DNA from: Candidatus Omnitrophota bacterium
GTDB taxonomy: Bacteria; Omnitrophota; Omnitrophia; Omnitrophales; Aquincolibacteriaceae
Length of the DNA: 64,000 nucleotides
Assembly (NCBI GenBank): GCA_020632475.1
Contig: JACKFM010000003.1
Location: forward strand, 62,001 to 126,000
Direction: 5' to 3'
Shown piece after piece: positions 23,822-31,966 of the stretch. Each line of letters opens with the position of its first letter. Position 1 is the stretch's first letter. Below the pieces are notes generated by a model. It ran no database searches, was not told the DNA's origin, and saw only the letters and a list, made by a program, of their open reading frames with translations. The position numbers and the translations under genes were made by a program.

Positions 23822-25724
23822 ATGGGTTGATAAAATAAATTCCCCCGCCGATCTCAAAAAAGTCCCTTTGACAAAATTGCCGGAAGTTGCCGATGAGTAC
23901 CGGCGCTTTTTGATCGAGTCGGTTGCCAAAACCGGCGGGCATCTCGGAGCAAGTCTTGGAGCTCTTGAGCTTAACATTGCCCTCCATTACGTTTTAGATT
24001 CTCCCAAAGATAAGATCTGTTGGGATGTCGGCCACCAGGCCTATATCCACAAAATTATTACAGGCCGGCGTGACCGGATGACTACATTACGCCAGCATGA
24101 CGGAATCAGCGGGTTCCCTTCGCCTTTTGAAAATCCGCATGACCATTTTATTGTCGGGCATGCGGGGACGGCGATCTCTCAGGCTGTTGGATTGGCGGCC
24201 GCGCGGGATTTAAAAAAGGAAACTGAGAAGGTCGTTGCCGTCGTCGGTGACGGTGCCATGACCGCCGGGCTTAGCTATGAGGCATTAAATAATGCCGGGC
24301 ATCTTAAAAAAGATATGCTGATTGTTTTAAATGATAACGAGATGTCTATTGCTAAGAATGTCGGTGCCATCAGTAAATATTTAAACAAGGTTCTAACCAA
24401 CCCGATCTATAACCGCATACGTAGTGAAGTCGAAAAGCAACTTGAACATTTTCCCCGGCTGAGAAAGTTTGCAGCCAATAACCTGGAAGGAATGAAACAT
24501 CTGTTTGTCCCGGGTATTTTATTCGAAGAACTGGGCTTTCGTTACTTTGGTCCGGTGGACGGACACGATGTGGTTCAATTAGTCAAGACGCTCCGCCAGG
24601 TTCTTTCACTCGGCGATTGTTCACTGCTTCATATTGTCACCGAAAAAGGGAAAGGCTGTAAATTTGCCGCCAATGATGCCGAAAAACTTCACGGCGTGAC
24701 GCCCTTTAACGTTCAGACCGGAGAAAAAATAGCGCCCGCGGCCACTTCGGCCGGGAAAAAAGTTAAAGGGAAAGCCTATACAAAGGTTTTTGTGGAAGAA
24801 CTGCTTAAGCTGGCCCGCAGACAAAAAGAGATTGTTGCGATTACTGCGGCCATGCCAACCGGGACCGGTCTTTCTGAATTTGAAAAAGAATTTCCGGACC
24901 GTTTTTTTGATGTCGGTATTGCCGAACAGCATGCAATAACCTTTGCGGGAGCTTTGGCTAAAGGCGGTCTTAAACCGGTTTGCGCCGTTTATTCGACTTT
25001 TCTGCAGCGTTCAATGGATAATTTGCTTCATGATGTGGCGTTGCAAAGACTTCCGGCTGTCCTGGCCCTAGATCGGGCAGGGCTTGTCGGGGCTGACGGG
25101 GCTACGCATAATGGGGTTTTTGATATCAGCTATCTTGGCCACATTCCGCATGCGGTGATCGGGGCACCGAAAGACCAGGCGGAGATGGGACGCATGCTTG
25201 AGTTGGGTTTTAAATACCCGCATATTTTTGCGGTGCGCTATCCGCGTGGCGAGGTTCCTATCCGTTTTGCCGAACGGACAGGCATTGATACTTTTGAAAT
25301 CGGCCAGGGAGAGATTCTGCGTGAAGGACAGGATGTTTCGCTGCTCTGTTTGGGGAGTACTGTTGAATTAGCGCTTCAGGCCGCCGATATTTTAAAGGAA
25401 CAGCAGGTGGCGGCCCGTGTGGTGAATATGCGGTTTGCCAGACCGGTTGACGGGAAGTTAATTGAAGATTCCCTGGCGAAAACCAAGTGTATTTTTACGA
25501 TCGAGGAACACGTTTTGACCGGAGGATTCGGCTCCAAGGTGCTTGAATGGGCCGAAGAAAATAATATCGCCGGCACAATCCGCCGTATTGCTTTACCGGA
25601 TGAATTTATTGAACACGGCTCCAGAGATATCCTTTTTGACCGGTTTGGCCTTTCCCCCGAAAAAATTGCCCAGAGGGTTTTGACCCAGCTGCGCGACAAC
25701 AGTTCTGTATCTTTGTTTTCATAA
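23814..25724 (+). CDS. dxs: 1-Deoxy-D-xylulose-5-phosphate synthase
   Basis: Thiamine-diphosphate enzyme joining pyruvate and glyceraldehyde-3-phosphate in the first step of the MEP isoprenoid pathway. The ThDP motif is GDGAMTAGLSYEALNN, and the middle domain carries DRAGLVGADGATHNG; the C-terminal transketolase domain is complete. 636 residues is typical. The start is a GTG eight bases inside the end of ispA with GGAGAG just upstream. Together with ispA it indicates that isoprenoids, including the undecaprenyl lipid recycled by UppP (31967), come from the MEP route. Confidence 0.97.
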   Translation: MLKWVDKINSPADLKKVPLTKLPEVADEYRRFLIESVAKTGGHLGASLGALELNIALHYVLDSPKDKICWDVGHQAYIHKIITGRRDRMTTLRQHDGISGFPSPFENPHDHFIVGHAGTAISQAVGLAAARDLKKETEKVVAVVGDGAMTAGLSYEALNNAGHLKKDMLIVLNDNEMSIAKNVGAISKYLNKVLTNPIYNRIRSEVEKQLEHFPRLRKFAANNLEGMKHLFVPGILFEELGFRYFGPVDGHDVVQLVKTLRQVLSLGDCSLLHIVTEKGKGCKFAANDAEKLHGVTPFNVQTGEKIAPAATSAGKKVKGKAYTKVFVEELLKLARRQKEIVAITAAMPTGTGLSEFEKEFPDRFFDVGIAEQHAITFAGALAKGGLKPVCAVYSTFLQRSMDNLLHDVALQRLPAVLALDRAGLVGADGATHNGVFDISYLGHIPHAVIGAPKDQAEMGRMLELGFKYPHIFAVRYPRGEVPIRFAERTGIDTFEIGQGEILREGQDVSLLCLGSTVELALQAADILKEQQVAARVVNMRFARPVDGKLIEDSLAKTKCIFTIEEHVLTGGFGSKVLEWAEENNIAGTIRRIALPDEFIEHGSRDILFDRFGLSPEKIAQRVLTQLRDNSSVSLFS

Positions 25725-25728
25725 GCTT

Positions 25729-26559
25729 ATGAAAAAAATAGGCATTGTTGCAAACCTCAAAAAGAACGGATCCCGGGAACTTCTGGACCAGTTAAAACAA
25801 TGGCTCCAGAAACGGGACGTCCAAGTATTTGACTCGCTTGAAAACTCAGTCGAGGAGATGCTTCGTCAAAGCGATATGGTTATCTGCCTGGGGGGAGACG
25901 GTACCTTCTTGTCGGTCGCCAGTCATATGCGTGCGGTTTCGATTCCGATTCTTGGGGTCAATCTCGGCAGCCTCGGATTTTTAACCGAGGTTAAACAGAC
26001 CGAAGTGTTTGAGGAAATTAATGCCTATCTTTTGGGCCAGCATACGATTGAAAAACGGCTGATGATTGCCTGCTCGGCTGCCAGCCATCAGCAAAAAATC
26101 GAAAGACGTTTTGTGGCCTTAAATGATATTGTTGTCAGCCGTGAAGGACTAACCCGCCTGCTTCATATTGAAGTCAGCGTATCGGGTGAAAAGTTAACCG
26201 CCTTCCGCGGAGATGGGGTGATTATTGCAACGCCGACCGGTTCGACGGCCTATTCTTTGTCGGCCGGCGGGGCGATTATTCATCCCAAACTAGAAACCCT
26301 GATGATTACGCCGATCTGTCCGCATGCCTCTGCTTTGCGTTCCATGGTTGTCGGGGCCGATGAAAAAATATCGATTCATATTCGAACAGACCGGGACCAG
26401 GAAAAGGCTCTTTTGACGGCCGACGGTCAAGAAAATATGGAAATCGACGATAGCTATAGCGTTGAGATTACACGGTCTAATACCGTATTACAATTAATCA
26501 AGAGTTCGCGGCGCAGTTATTTCGCAACGCTGCGTGAAAATTTTAAAATTCCGGGATAA
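25729..26559 (+). CDS. nadK: NAD kinase
   Basis: Phosphorylates NAD to NADP. The hallmark GGDGTFLSVA is present near residue 56, followed by NLGSLGFLTE and TPTGSTAYSLSAGG, the three conserved blocks of the ATP-NAD kinase fold. 276 residues is normal. It begins four bases after dxs and belongs to the same operon. NADPH produced from its product would supply the MEP pathway reductases, although that coupling is only suggested by the gene order. Confidence 0.96.
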   Translation: MKKIGIVANLKKNGSRELLDQLKQWLQKRDVQVFDSLENSVEEMLRQSDMVICLGGDGTFLSVASHMRAVSIPILGVNLGSLGFLTEVKQTEVFEEINAYLLGQHTIEKRLMIACSAASHQQKIERRFVALNDIVVSREGLTRLLHIEVSVSGEKLTAFRGDGVIIATPTGSTAYSLSAGGAIIHPKLETLMITPICPHASALRSMVVGADEKISIHIRTDRDQEKALLTADGQENMEIDDSYSVEITRSNTVLQLIKSSRRSYFATLRENFKIPG

Positions 26560-26608
26560 TTTTTGAGGTGTTTCATTTGTCCTGTGCAGCTCTTAAGGAG
26601 ATGATTTT

Positions 26609-26962
26609 ATGGCAAAAATTCTGATTATTGATGACGAAAAAGGTATCTGTGAAGAATTTAAGGACATCCTTGAAGAAGATGGGCATGAGGTCGAGGCTGC
26701 CCATAACGGACCCGAAGGCATTGAAAAAGCATCCCAGCAGCAATTCGATCTCGTGTTTTTGGATGTGTTGATGCCTAAGATGGAGGGGCGTGAGGTCCTT
26801 GAAAAAATTAAAAAAATCAGCCAGGTTCCGGTGGCGATTATGTCCGGTTATATCCCCGATAATAAAGAAAAAGAAGTCCTTGCTTTGGGAGCGGTGGCTT
26901 GTCTGAAAAAGCCGCTCGATCTCGGTAAGGTTAAGAAATTGATTGCCTCGGTGGCTTCCTAA
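26609..26962 (+). CDS. Single-domain response regulator (CheY-like)
   Basis: 117 residues, a receiver and nothing else. IIDDE provides the acidic pocket, Asp52 in FLDVLMPKMEG is the phospho-acceptor, and KKP near residue 99 supplies the conserved Lys. A strong AAGGAG site precedes the ATG. With no output domain it must act by protein contact or as a phosphorelay intermediate. No kinase is adjacent; the nearest in the window is at 59711, which already has its own receiver partner. Confidence 0.92.
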   Translation: MAKILIIDDEKGICEEFKDILEEDGHEVEAAHNGPEGIEKASQQQFDLVFLDVLMPKMEGREVLEKIKKISQVPVAIMSGYIPDNKEKEVLALGAVACLKKPLDLGKVKKLIASVAS

Positions 26963-27002
26963 TCACTGCTCAACTCAGGTTCTCTTCGATAAATTCCAAA
27001 CT

Positions 27003-28310
27003 ATGATCCGTGTTCGTTTTGCACCTTCACCTACCGGTTATTTGCACATAGGCGGCGTCCGTACCGCACTATTTAACTATCTTTATGCCAAAAATCAGGG
27101 GGGCGCTTTTCTGGTTCGTATTGAAGATACCGATCGCGAGAGATCTACGCTCGAATTTGAAAACGAAATTATCGAAGCTCTCCAGTGGCTTGGGCTGCAA
27201 AGTGATGAGGCGATTATACGGCAGAGTGAGCGTCTGGAGCGTTACCGAGAGGTGGCTGCAGCGCTTGTGACTCAAGGGGCGGCCTATGAAGAGATTAAGG
27301 ACGGTAAGACGGCGTTGCGGATGAAAATGCCTCATAAGAAAGCTTCCTTTTTTGATCTGGTCCATGGTGAAGTGACCTTTGACACCTCTCTTTTTGATGA
27401 TCTTGTGATTATAAAATCGGATGGTTTTCCGACCTATCATTTTGCCTGTGTGATTGATGATCACGACATGCAGGTTAGCCATGTGATTCGCGGTGACGAT
27501 CATTTGTCGAACACCCCCCGGCATCTCATGATTTATGAAACGCTTGGCTGGAAAGCACCGAAATATGCCCATCTGCCGCTCATTCTCGGCCATGACGGAA
27601 GTCCGTTGTCAAAAAGGCACGGTGCGGTTTCCCTGACGCATTACCGCAAGGAAGGGTATTTGCCCGGGGCTTTTTTGAATTATCTGGCGTTACTCGGATG
27701 GGGAACGGACGGGAACCAGGAGTTTTATACGCTGGAGCAGTTGGTTAAAAAATTTTCTTTGAAAAAAATCACCAAATCAAACGCACGTTTTGACGGTGAT
27801 AAATGCGCCTGGCTGAATGGTCAGCATTTGAAGAAACTTTCCGATGAAGATTATATTCGTCAGATGTCCGAATTCTGGAAAGACGAGAAAGGCAAATTCT
27901 CCGATGTAACCTGGCGGAAGCTGCTCTTGCTTTATAAAGATCGTGTGAAGACGCTGAAATCGCTGGCCGATGAAGCCGGATACTGTTTTGCGCCGCTTGA
28001 TCAGTATGACATGGCGATCCATCAAACGCTTTTGAGTAATTATCCGCGCCTAAAAGAATTTCTGGCTTATTGGGTTGAAAAGGCACAGGTTCTTGAAAAT
28101 TTTGAGCACGATACTCAGATTGAACAGCTCACACGCGATGCGGCGGGGCATTTTGGTGTCCAGGCCAAGGAATTTATTCATCCTCTTCGTTTTGCCATTG
28201 CCGGAAAAACCGTTAGTCCGGGGCTTTTTGAACTGATGAGTGTTCTGGGCAAAACCGAGTGTCTTGGGCGTCTTCGGGGATTTCTTGCTTTAAATCCGCA
28301 AATCTTATAA
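27003..28310 (+). CDS. gltX: Glutamyl-tRNA synthetase
   Basis: Class I synthetase. The ATG at 27003 gives MIRVRFAPSPTGYLHIGG, with the HIGH-equivalent HIGG at the correct place; a longer open frame from 26943 is rejected because it would add 20 unrelated residues. The KMSKS equivalent is LSKRHG in SPLSKRHGAVSL. 435 residues is at the short end for GluRS, with a compact anticodon-binding domain. Whether it also misacylates tRNA-Gln (needing GatCAB) cannot be seen here. The next feature is tRNA-Gln, which makes the question relevant. Confidence 0.95.
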   Translation: MIRVRFAPSPTGYLHIGGVRTALFNYLYAKNQGGAFLVRIEDTDRERSTLEFENEIIEALQWLGLQSDEAIIRQSERLERYREVAAALVTQGAAYEEIKDGKTALRMKMPHKKASFFDLVHGEVTFDTSLFDDLVIIKSDGFPTYHFACVIDDHDMQVSHVIRGDDHLSNTPRHLMIYETLGWKAPKYAHLPLILGHDGSPLSKRHGAVSLTHYRKEGYLPGAFLNYLALLGWGTDGNQEFYTLEQLVKKFSLKKITKSNARFDGDKCAWLNGQHLKKLSDEDYIRQMSEFWKDEKGKFSDVTWRKLLLLYKDRVKTLKSLADEAGYCFAPLDQYDMAIHQTLLSNYPRLKEFLAYWVEKAQVLENFEHDTQIEQLTRDAAGHFGVQAKEFIHPLRFAIAGKTVSPGLFELMSVLGKTECLGRLRGFLALNPQIL

Positions 28311-28331
28311 ACGAAGGCTCTGATTCAACCC

Positions 28332-28360
28332 TTGTCTTGTTCCGGGCAGATGGGTATAAT
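28332..28360 (+). promoter_or_regulatory. Promoter for tRNA-Gln
   Basis: TTGTCT, 17-base spacer, perfect TATAAT. Predicted start near 28367, 45 bases before the tRNA. Confidence 0.65.
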
Positions 28361-28411
28361 TTCCACTTCGTTAGCGCTCTGTCTTTACACAGTGCGCTGA
28401 CATCTTTACGG

Positions 28412-28482
28412 TGGGGGATTGTGTAATGGTAGCACAGGTGCCTCTGGAGCACCCAGTCTTGGTTCGAATCCAGGTCCCCCAG
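28412..28482 (+). tRNA. tRNA-Gln (anticodon CTG)
   Basis: 71 bases. Acceptor stem TGGGGGA/TCCCCCA, discriminator G as expected for Gln, anticodon stem GGTGC/GCACC with loop CTCTGGA (anticodon 28444-28446), T-loop TTCGAAT. The CCA end is not encoded (CT follows), unlike the other two tRNAs in the window. It reads CAG. Confidence 0.96.
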
Positions 28483-28486
28483 CTTA

Positions 28487-28700
28487 GCCGCTGTTAATTT
28501 GAAAACGACGAAGTCTTTTCAGATTTTACAGCGGCTTAGTCCCGAAAAAGAGGGTTTAATTTTTCGGGGCCAATGTGTTGCTGTTAATTTGAAAACGACG
28601 AAGTCTTTTCAGATTTTACAGCGGTTTAGCCGCTGTTGATCCGAAATGGAGCTAAGCTTTCGGATATTACAGCGGCTTAATCCCGAAAAGCTTTCGGGCC
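28487..28700 (+). repeat. Palindromic repeat cluster after tRNA-Gln
   Basis: Three hairpin units with GCCGCTGT/ACAGCGGC-type ends: 28487-28535, 28580-28624 and 28629-28676. Units 1 and 2 share a 45-base identical core at a 90-base period (28490-28534 and 28580-28624); unit 3 keeps the stem ends but has a different inner stem (ATCCGAAA/TTTCGGAT). Between and after them lie CCCGAAAA/TTTTCGGG hairpins (about 28541-28568 and 28682-28698). Together they fill the gap between the tRNA and the small gene at 28723. Confidence 0.85.
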
Positions 28701-28722
28701 CTTCAGAAATTAAAAGGATCAC

Positions 28723-29061
28723 ATGGATAAACAAACTTTATACGAAAAAGCAGAGAAAGCATTTAATCAGGCTTTTGAAGTGGCCAAACAATCGGCCAAA
28801 GTCCTTGGTGAAAAAGCCGGCGAAGCTGCGCACATCACAAAACTCATGATCGAGAAAGCCGGTTTAGAGCATAAGGTGACCAAACAATTTGCCCAACTCG
28901 GCAGCCGTGTTTATGAACGGGCCAGCCGCAGTGAAGGAAGTCTTGATCTTGATGATCAGGTGATTACGGACCTGATCCAGGAAACCAAAGAACTTGAGGG
29001 ACAGTTGGGTAAAATTGAAGCTGCGCTTGAGGCTGAGCGGAGTAAGAAAGCCAAGAATTAG
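28723..29061 (+). CDS. Small helical protein of unknown function
   Basis: 112 residues, almost entirely helix-forming and highly charged (Lys/Glu/Ala rich), with no signal peptide or membrane segment. Heptad-like spacing in residues 1-60 and again near the C-terminus (QETKELEGQLGKIEAALEAE) predicts a coiled coil. No family recognised; phasin-like or apolipoprotein-like amphipathic proteins have similar composition, but that is weak. An AAAGGA site eight bases before the ATG supports translation. It lies between two hairpin arrays and directly before tRNA-Leu. Confidence 0.65.
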   Translation: MDKQTLYEKAEKAFNQAFEVAKQSAKVLGEKAGEAAHITKLMIEKAGLEHKVTKQFAQLGSRVYERASRSEGSLDLDDQVITDLIQETKELEGQLGKIEAALEAERSKKAKN

Positions 29062-29077
29062 AAAAATCGCTTGTTAT

Positions 29078-29162
29078 GCGGGCGTGGCGGAATTGGCATA
29101 CGCGCAAGACTAAGGATCTTGTGGGGCAACCCTTGGAGGTTCAAATCCTCTCGCCCGCACCA
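29078..29162 (+). tRNA. tRNA-Leu (apparent anticodon AAG)
   Basis: 85 bases with an encoded CCA. Acceptor GCGGGCG/CGCCCGC, long variable arm (TGGGGCAACCCTT), T-arm GGAGG TTCAAAT CCTCT, discriminator A. The anticodon stem CAAGA/TCTTG leaves the loop CTAAGGA, giving A34-A35-G36. A34 is rare in bacterial tRNA-Leu and would normally be read after deamination to inosine. Confidence 0.93.
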
Positions 29163-29460
29163 GCATCGATATGCTGGCACGGCCAAGCGCGACTAGAGAA
29201 GTCGCGTCATGGCCAGCACCAATGCTTATGCATTGGTACGCACGGCATGATTAAGGCTGTATAAGACACGACGGCAAAGTCGTGCTTATACGTACCAGCT
29301 CAAAAAAGCTGGTAATACCGTGTCCTGTACAGCACTAACACTTATGCGCTAGTACGAATAGGCACAATGAGAGGATTTGAAGGTTTGAACCCAATGGTTC
29401 CAGCATGCTCACCGAACCTTGACGGTTCGTGTTACGCGAGGAGCCGTTTCGTCCTTTACT
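29160..29460 (+). repeat. Dense array of hairpins after tRNA-Leu (no gene in 29163-29490)
   Basis: The 328-base gap holds a chain of short palindromes. CCAGCAT/ATGCTGG is at 29160-29177; TGCTGGC/GCCAGCA at 29172-29218 encloses CGCGACT/AGTCGCG; ACCAATGC/GCATTGGT is at 29218-29237; GTATAAG/CTTATAC at 29259-29291 encloses CACGAC/GTCGTG; TACCAGCT/AGCTGGTA is at 29293-29314; CGAACC/GGTTCG is near 29413-29429. The unit at 29213-29240 recurs diverged at about 29330-29357, with at least one compensated base-pair change. No open frame or known RNA family was recognised. Confidence 0.8.
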
Positions 29461-29490
29461 TATAACAAAATAAACAAACGGGTGTGAATC

Positions 29491-30852
29491 ATGAGTCTTC
29501 CTGAAAATATTTTTAGAGAATACGATATCCGCGGTCTTGCTGATACCGAACTTCGTGACGAAGTTTGTACCTATATCGGAAAAGCCTTTGGCACAGTTTT
29601 AATCCGTGAAGGAAAAAAGAAAATTTCAGTTGGATATGATCTTCGGCCCAGCTCGGATCGTATTCAACAGGCTCTCATTAAAGGGCTTTTGTCTACCGGA
29701 CTTGAAGTGATTCGTCTCGGCCTTACGCCGACTCCTCTCTTATACTTTTCTGTTTCCCATCTTAAACTGGATGCCGGTATTTCGATTACCGGTTCTCACA
29801 ATCCGCCGGAATATAACGGGTTCAAAATGCACCTGGCGGACCGGCCTTTTTTTGGAAGTGAGATTCAGACTTTAAAAGAAATGATCAAAAAACAGGATTT
29901 TGTTCAGGGGGACGGGCAGCTTAAGGAAGATTCTATTACAGAAGCCTACAAGAATTATGTCGTGACCTTATTTCAATTCAAGAAGAAATTAAAGGTTGTG
30001 ATTGATCCAGGTCATGCGATGGCGACGCTTGTCGCACCGGATTTGGTGAAATCAATGGGACATGAAGTGATTGCGATATACGAGAATCTGGATTCGACGT
30101 TTCCTGATCATCATCCCGACCCGTCGGTGCCCGAAAATCTTAAAGATCTGCAAGCCAAGGTACTTGAAACGGGAGCGGATATCGGAATCGGTTTTGACGG
30201 GGATGCTGACCGCATCGGTGTTGTTGACGAGACCGGAAAGGTCATTGCCGGAGATCAAATATTACTTTTATATGCCCGCGAAATCCTTAAGCGTAAACCC
30301 GGGGCGGTTATTATCGGAGACGTGAAGTGCTCCAAGAGCGTTTATGATGATATTGCCAAACAAGGCGGGCGTCCGATTATGTGGAAAACGGGGCATTCGC
30401 TGATAAAGGCAAAAATGAAAGAAACTAAGGCTGAGCTTGCCGGGGAAATGAGCGGGCATATGTTCTTTGTCGATCGTTGGTTCGGGTTTGATGATGCGAT
30501 TTATGCTGCCTGCCGTATGCTTGAAATTGTGGATCAATCCGAGCAGCCGCTCTCAAAGCTTTTAAGTCATCTGCCGAAACTTTTTTCAACGCCCGAAATT
30601 CGCGTAGATTGTCCGGATGAGATTAAATTTGATCTTGTCAAAAGAGCGGTTTCGGATTTTAAGAAATCCTATAATGTAGTGGATACCGATGGCGCCAGGA
30701 TTGAATTTGAAGACGGCTGGGGTTTGGTGCGCGCTTCAAATACACAACCTGTGCTTGTGATGCGTTTTGAAGCGCAAAGCCAGGAACGGTTAAACGAAAT
30801 TCGAACATTAGTGGAAAATAAAATTCGAGAATTATCGGAAAGAGCTTCTTAA
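29491..30852 (+). CDS. Phosphomannomutase/phosphoglucomutase
   Basis: Alpha-D-phosphohexomutase of 453 residues. The phosphoserine loop is TGSHNP with Ser102, the metal-binding loop DGDADR lies near residue 236, and the C-terminal phosphate-binding domain ends with RASNTQPVLVMRFEA. Members with this pattern (AlgC/ManB type) act on mannose-6-P, glucose-6-P or both. The following manC gene overlaps by one base, which favours a role in GDP-mannose synthesis for glycans of the envelope. It follows the hairpin array at 29160; no clear promoter was found. Confidence 0.93.
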   Translation: MSLPENIFREYDIRGLADTELRDEVCTYIGKAFGTVLIREGKKKISVGYDLRPSSDRIQQALIKGLLSTGLEVIRLGLTPTPLLYFSVSHLKLDAGISITGSHNPPEYNGFKMHLADRPFFGSEIQTLKEMIKKQDFVQGDGQLKEDSITEAYKNYVVTLFQFKKKLKVVIDPGHAMATLVAPDLVKSMGHEVIAIYENLDSTFPDHHPDPSVPENLKDLQAKVLETGADIGIGFDGDADRIGVVDETGKVIAGDQILLLYAREILKRKPGAVIIGDVKCSKSVYDDIAKQGGRPIMWKTGHSLIKAKMKETKAELAGEMSGHMFFVDRWFGFDDAIYAACRMLEIVDQSEQPLSKLLSHLPKLFSTPEIRVDCPDEIKFDLVKRAVSDFKKSYNVVDTDGARIEFEDGWGLVRASNTQPVLVMRFEAQSQERLNEIRTLVENKIRELSERAS

Positions 30853-31916
30853 TGCTATGGGCTGTCATCATGGCAGGCGGGTCCGGAACGAGGTTTTGGC
30901 CCCAAAGCCGTCAGGCAAATCCTAAACAGTTTTTGACTATTTTCGGCCGCAAATCGCTTCTCGAACAAACCTGTGAGCGGCTCGGAAAGCTTATCCCTCC
31001 CTCACGAATCATTATTGTCACTCAGGAAGACAAGGTCACGAAAGTCCGCCGTCTGCTTAAAAGAGTACCTGCATCGCAGGTGATCGGCGAACCCGTCGGC
31101 CGCAACACAGCACCCTGTGCTGTTTTGGCCGCCGATTATGCTCTGTCGAAAGACCCGAATGCCGTCATTGCCCTTTTACCGGCTGATCACCGCATTGAAA
31201 ATGTCAGCGCCTTTCAGAAGGCCTTAAAAACAGCCCATACAGCGACCCGGATCCGAAAATTACCGGTAACTTTTGGGATAAAGACAGCTTCAGCTCATAC
31301 CGGGTATGGCTATTTAGAGCTTGACCGGGTTGAACTCAAAGCCGAAGGTGTGAAGGTTTACCGTCTGAAGTGTTTTCATGAAAAACCGTCGCTGGCTAAA
31401 GCTAAAGCCTACCATCGGAGCCCCCGGTTTTTATGGAACAGTGGAATGTTTGTCTGGGGGGCAGGGGATTTAATCCGTGCCGCTGAGGAGTATTTGCCGC
31501 AAGCCTGCTTGATCTCCCGCAAAATTTTAAAAGGTCCCCTTAAAAAAAGAATGAAAAGCTTTTACCCTAAAATGCCGAATATCTCTATTGACTATGGCTT
31601 AATGGAAAAAATGCGCGGTCGGATTCTGGCCCTTCCGGTCTCGTTCGGTTGGAATGACGTAGGGAGTTGGGAAAGTCTTGAAGCCTTGCACGGATTAGAC
31701 AGCCTCCGAAATGTTCTGATCGGAAAAAACCTTCTGATCGAGAGCACAGGCAATATCGTCAAGAGTTCAGATAGACTGATCGTCCTTTTAGGGGTTAATG
31801 ATCACCTGGTGGTGGATACCGACGATGCCGTCTTGATTTGTCCTAAAACCCAGACCCAGGCAATCCGCAAGGTTGTGTCCGGTCTTAAAGACAAAGGTCT
31901 TCAAAAATATCTTTAA
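30852..31916 (+). CDS. manC: Mannose-1-phosphate guanylyltransferase
   Basis: Makes GDP-mannose from GTP and mannose-1-phosphate. The pyrophosphorylase signature GGSGTRFWPQS is near residue 9, and the sugar-binding region shows FHEKPSLAKAKAY and WNSGMFVW. FGWNDVGSW near residue 260 is diagnostic of ManC-type enzymes. 354 residues means the nucleotidyltransferase and beta-helix only, without the extra isomerase domain of bifunctional forms. The ATG overlaps the mutase stop (TAATG), so the two genes are coupled. GDP-mannose may feed the glycosyltransferase island at 10150-12793. Confidence 0.93.
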   Translation: MLWAVIMAGGSGTRFWPQSRQANPKQFLTIFGRKSLLEQTCERLGKLIPPSRIIIVTQEDKVTKVRRLLKRVPASQVIGEPVGRNTAPCAVLAADYALSKDPNAVIALLPADHRIENVSAFQKALKTAHTATRIRKLPVTFGIKTASAHTGYGYLELDRVELKAEGVKVYRLKCFHEKPSLAKAKAYHRSPRFLWNSGMFVWGAGDLIRAAEEYLPQACLISRKILKGPLKKRMKSFYPKMPNISIDYGLMEKMRGRILALPVSFGWNDVGSWESLEALHGLDSLRNVLIGKNLLIESTGNIVKSSDRLIVLLGVNDHLVVDTDDAVLICPKTQTQAIRKVVSGLKDKGLQKYL

Positions 31917-31966
31917 GGTTCGATCATTTTACAAATGTATTCAAGGAGATTATTTAAAGGTTTTCT

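Noticed and set aside
26943..27002. Extended N-terminus for gltX
   Set aside because: Would add 20 residues before the invariant RFAPSPTG start and overlap the receiver gene; ATG 27003 fits the family.
28490..28624. CRISPR-like pair of 45-base identical repeats
   Set aside because: Only two copies, each strongly palindromic over its whole length, with the intervening 45 bases holding another hairpin rather than a unique spacer; no cas genes in the window.
29160..29460. tmRNA, RNase P RNA or 6S RNA
   Set aside because: None of the conserved cores (tmRNA tag frame and Ala-type acceptor, RNase P GAGGAAAGTCC, 6S open bubble) could be found; only short local hairpins are present.
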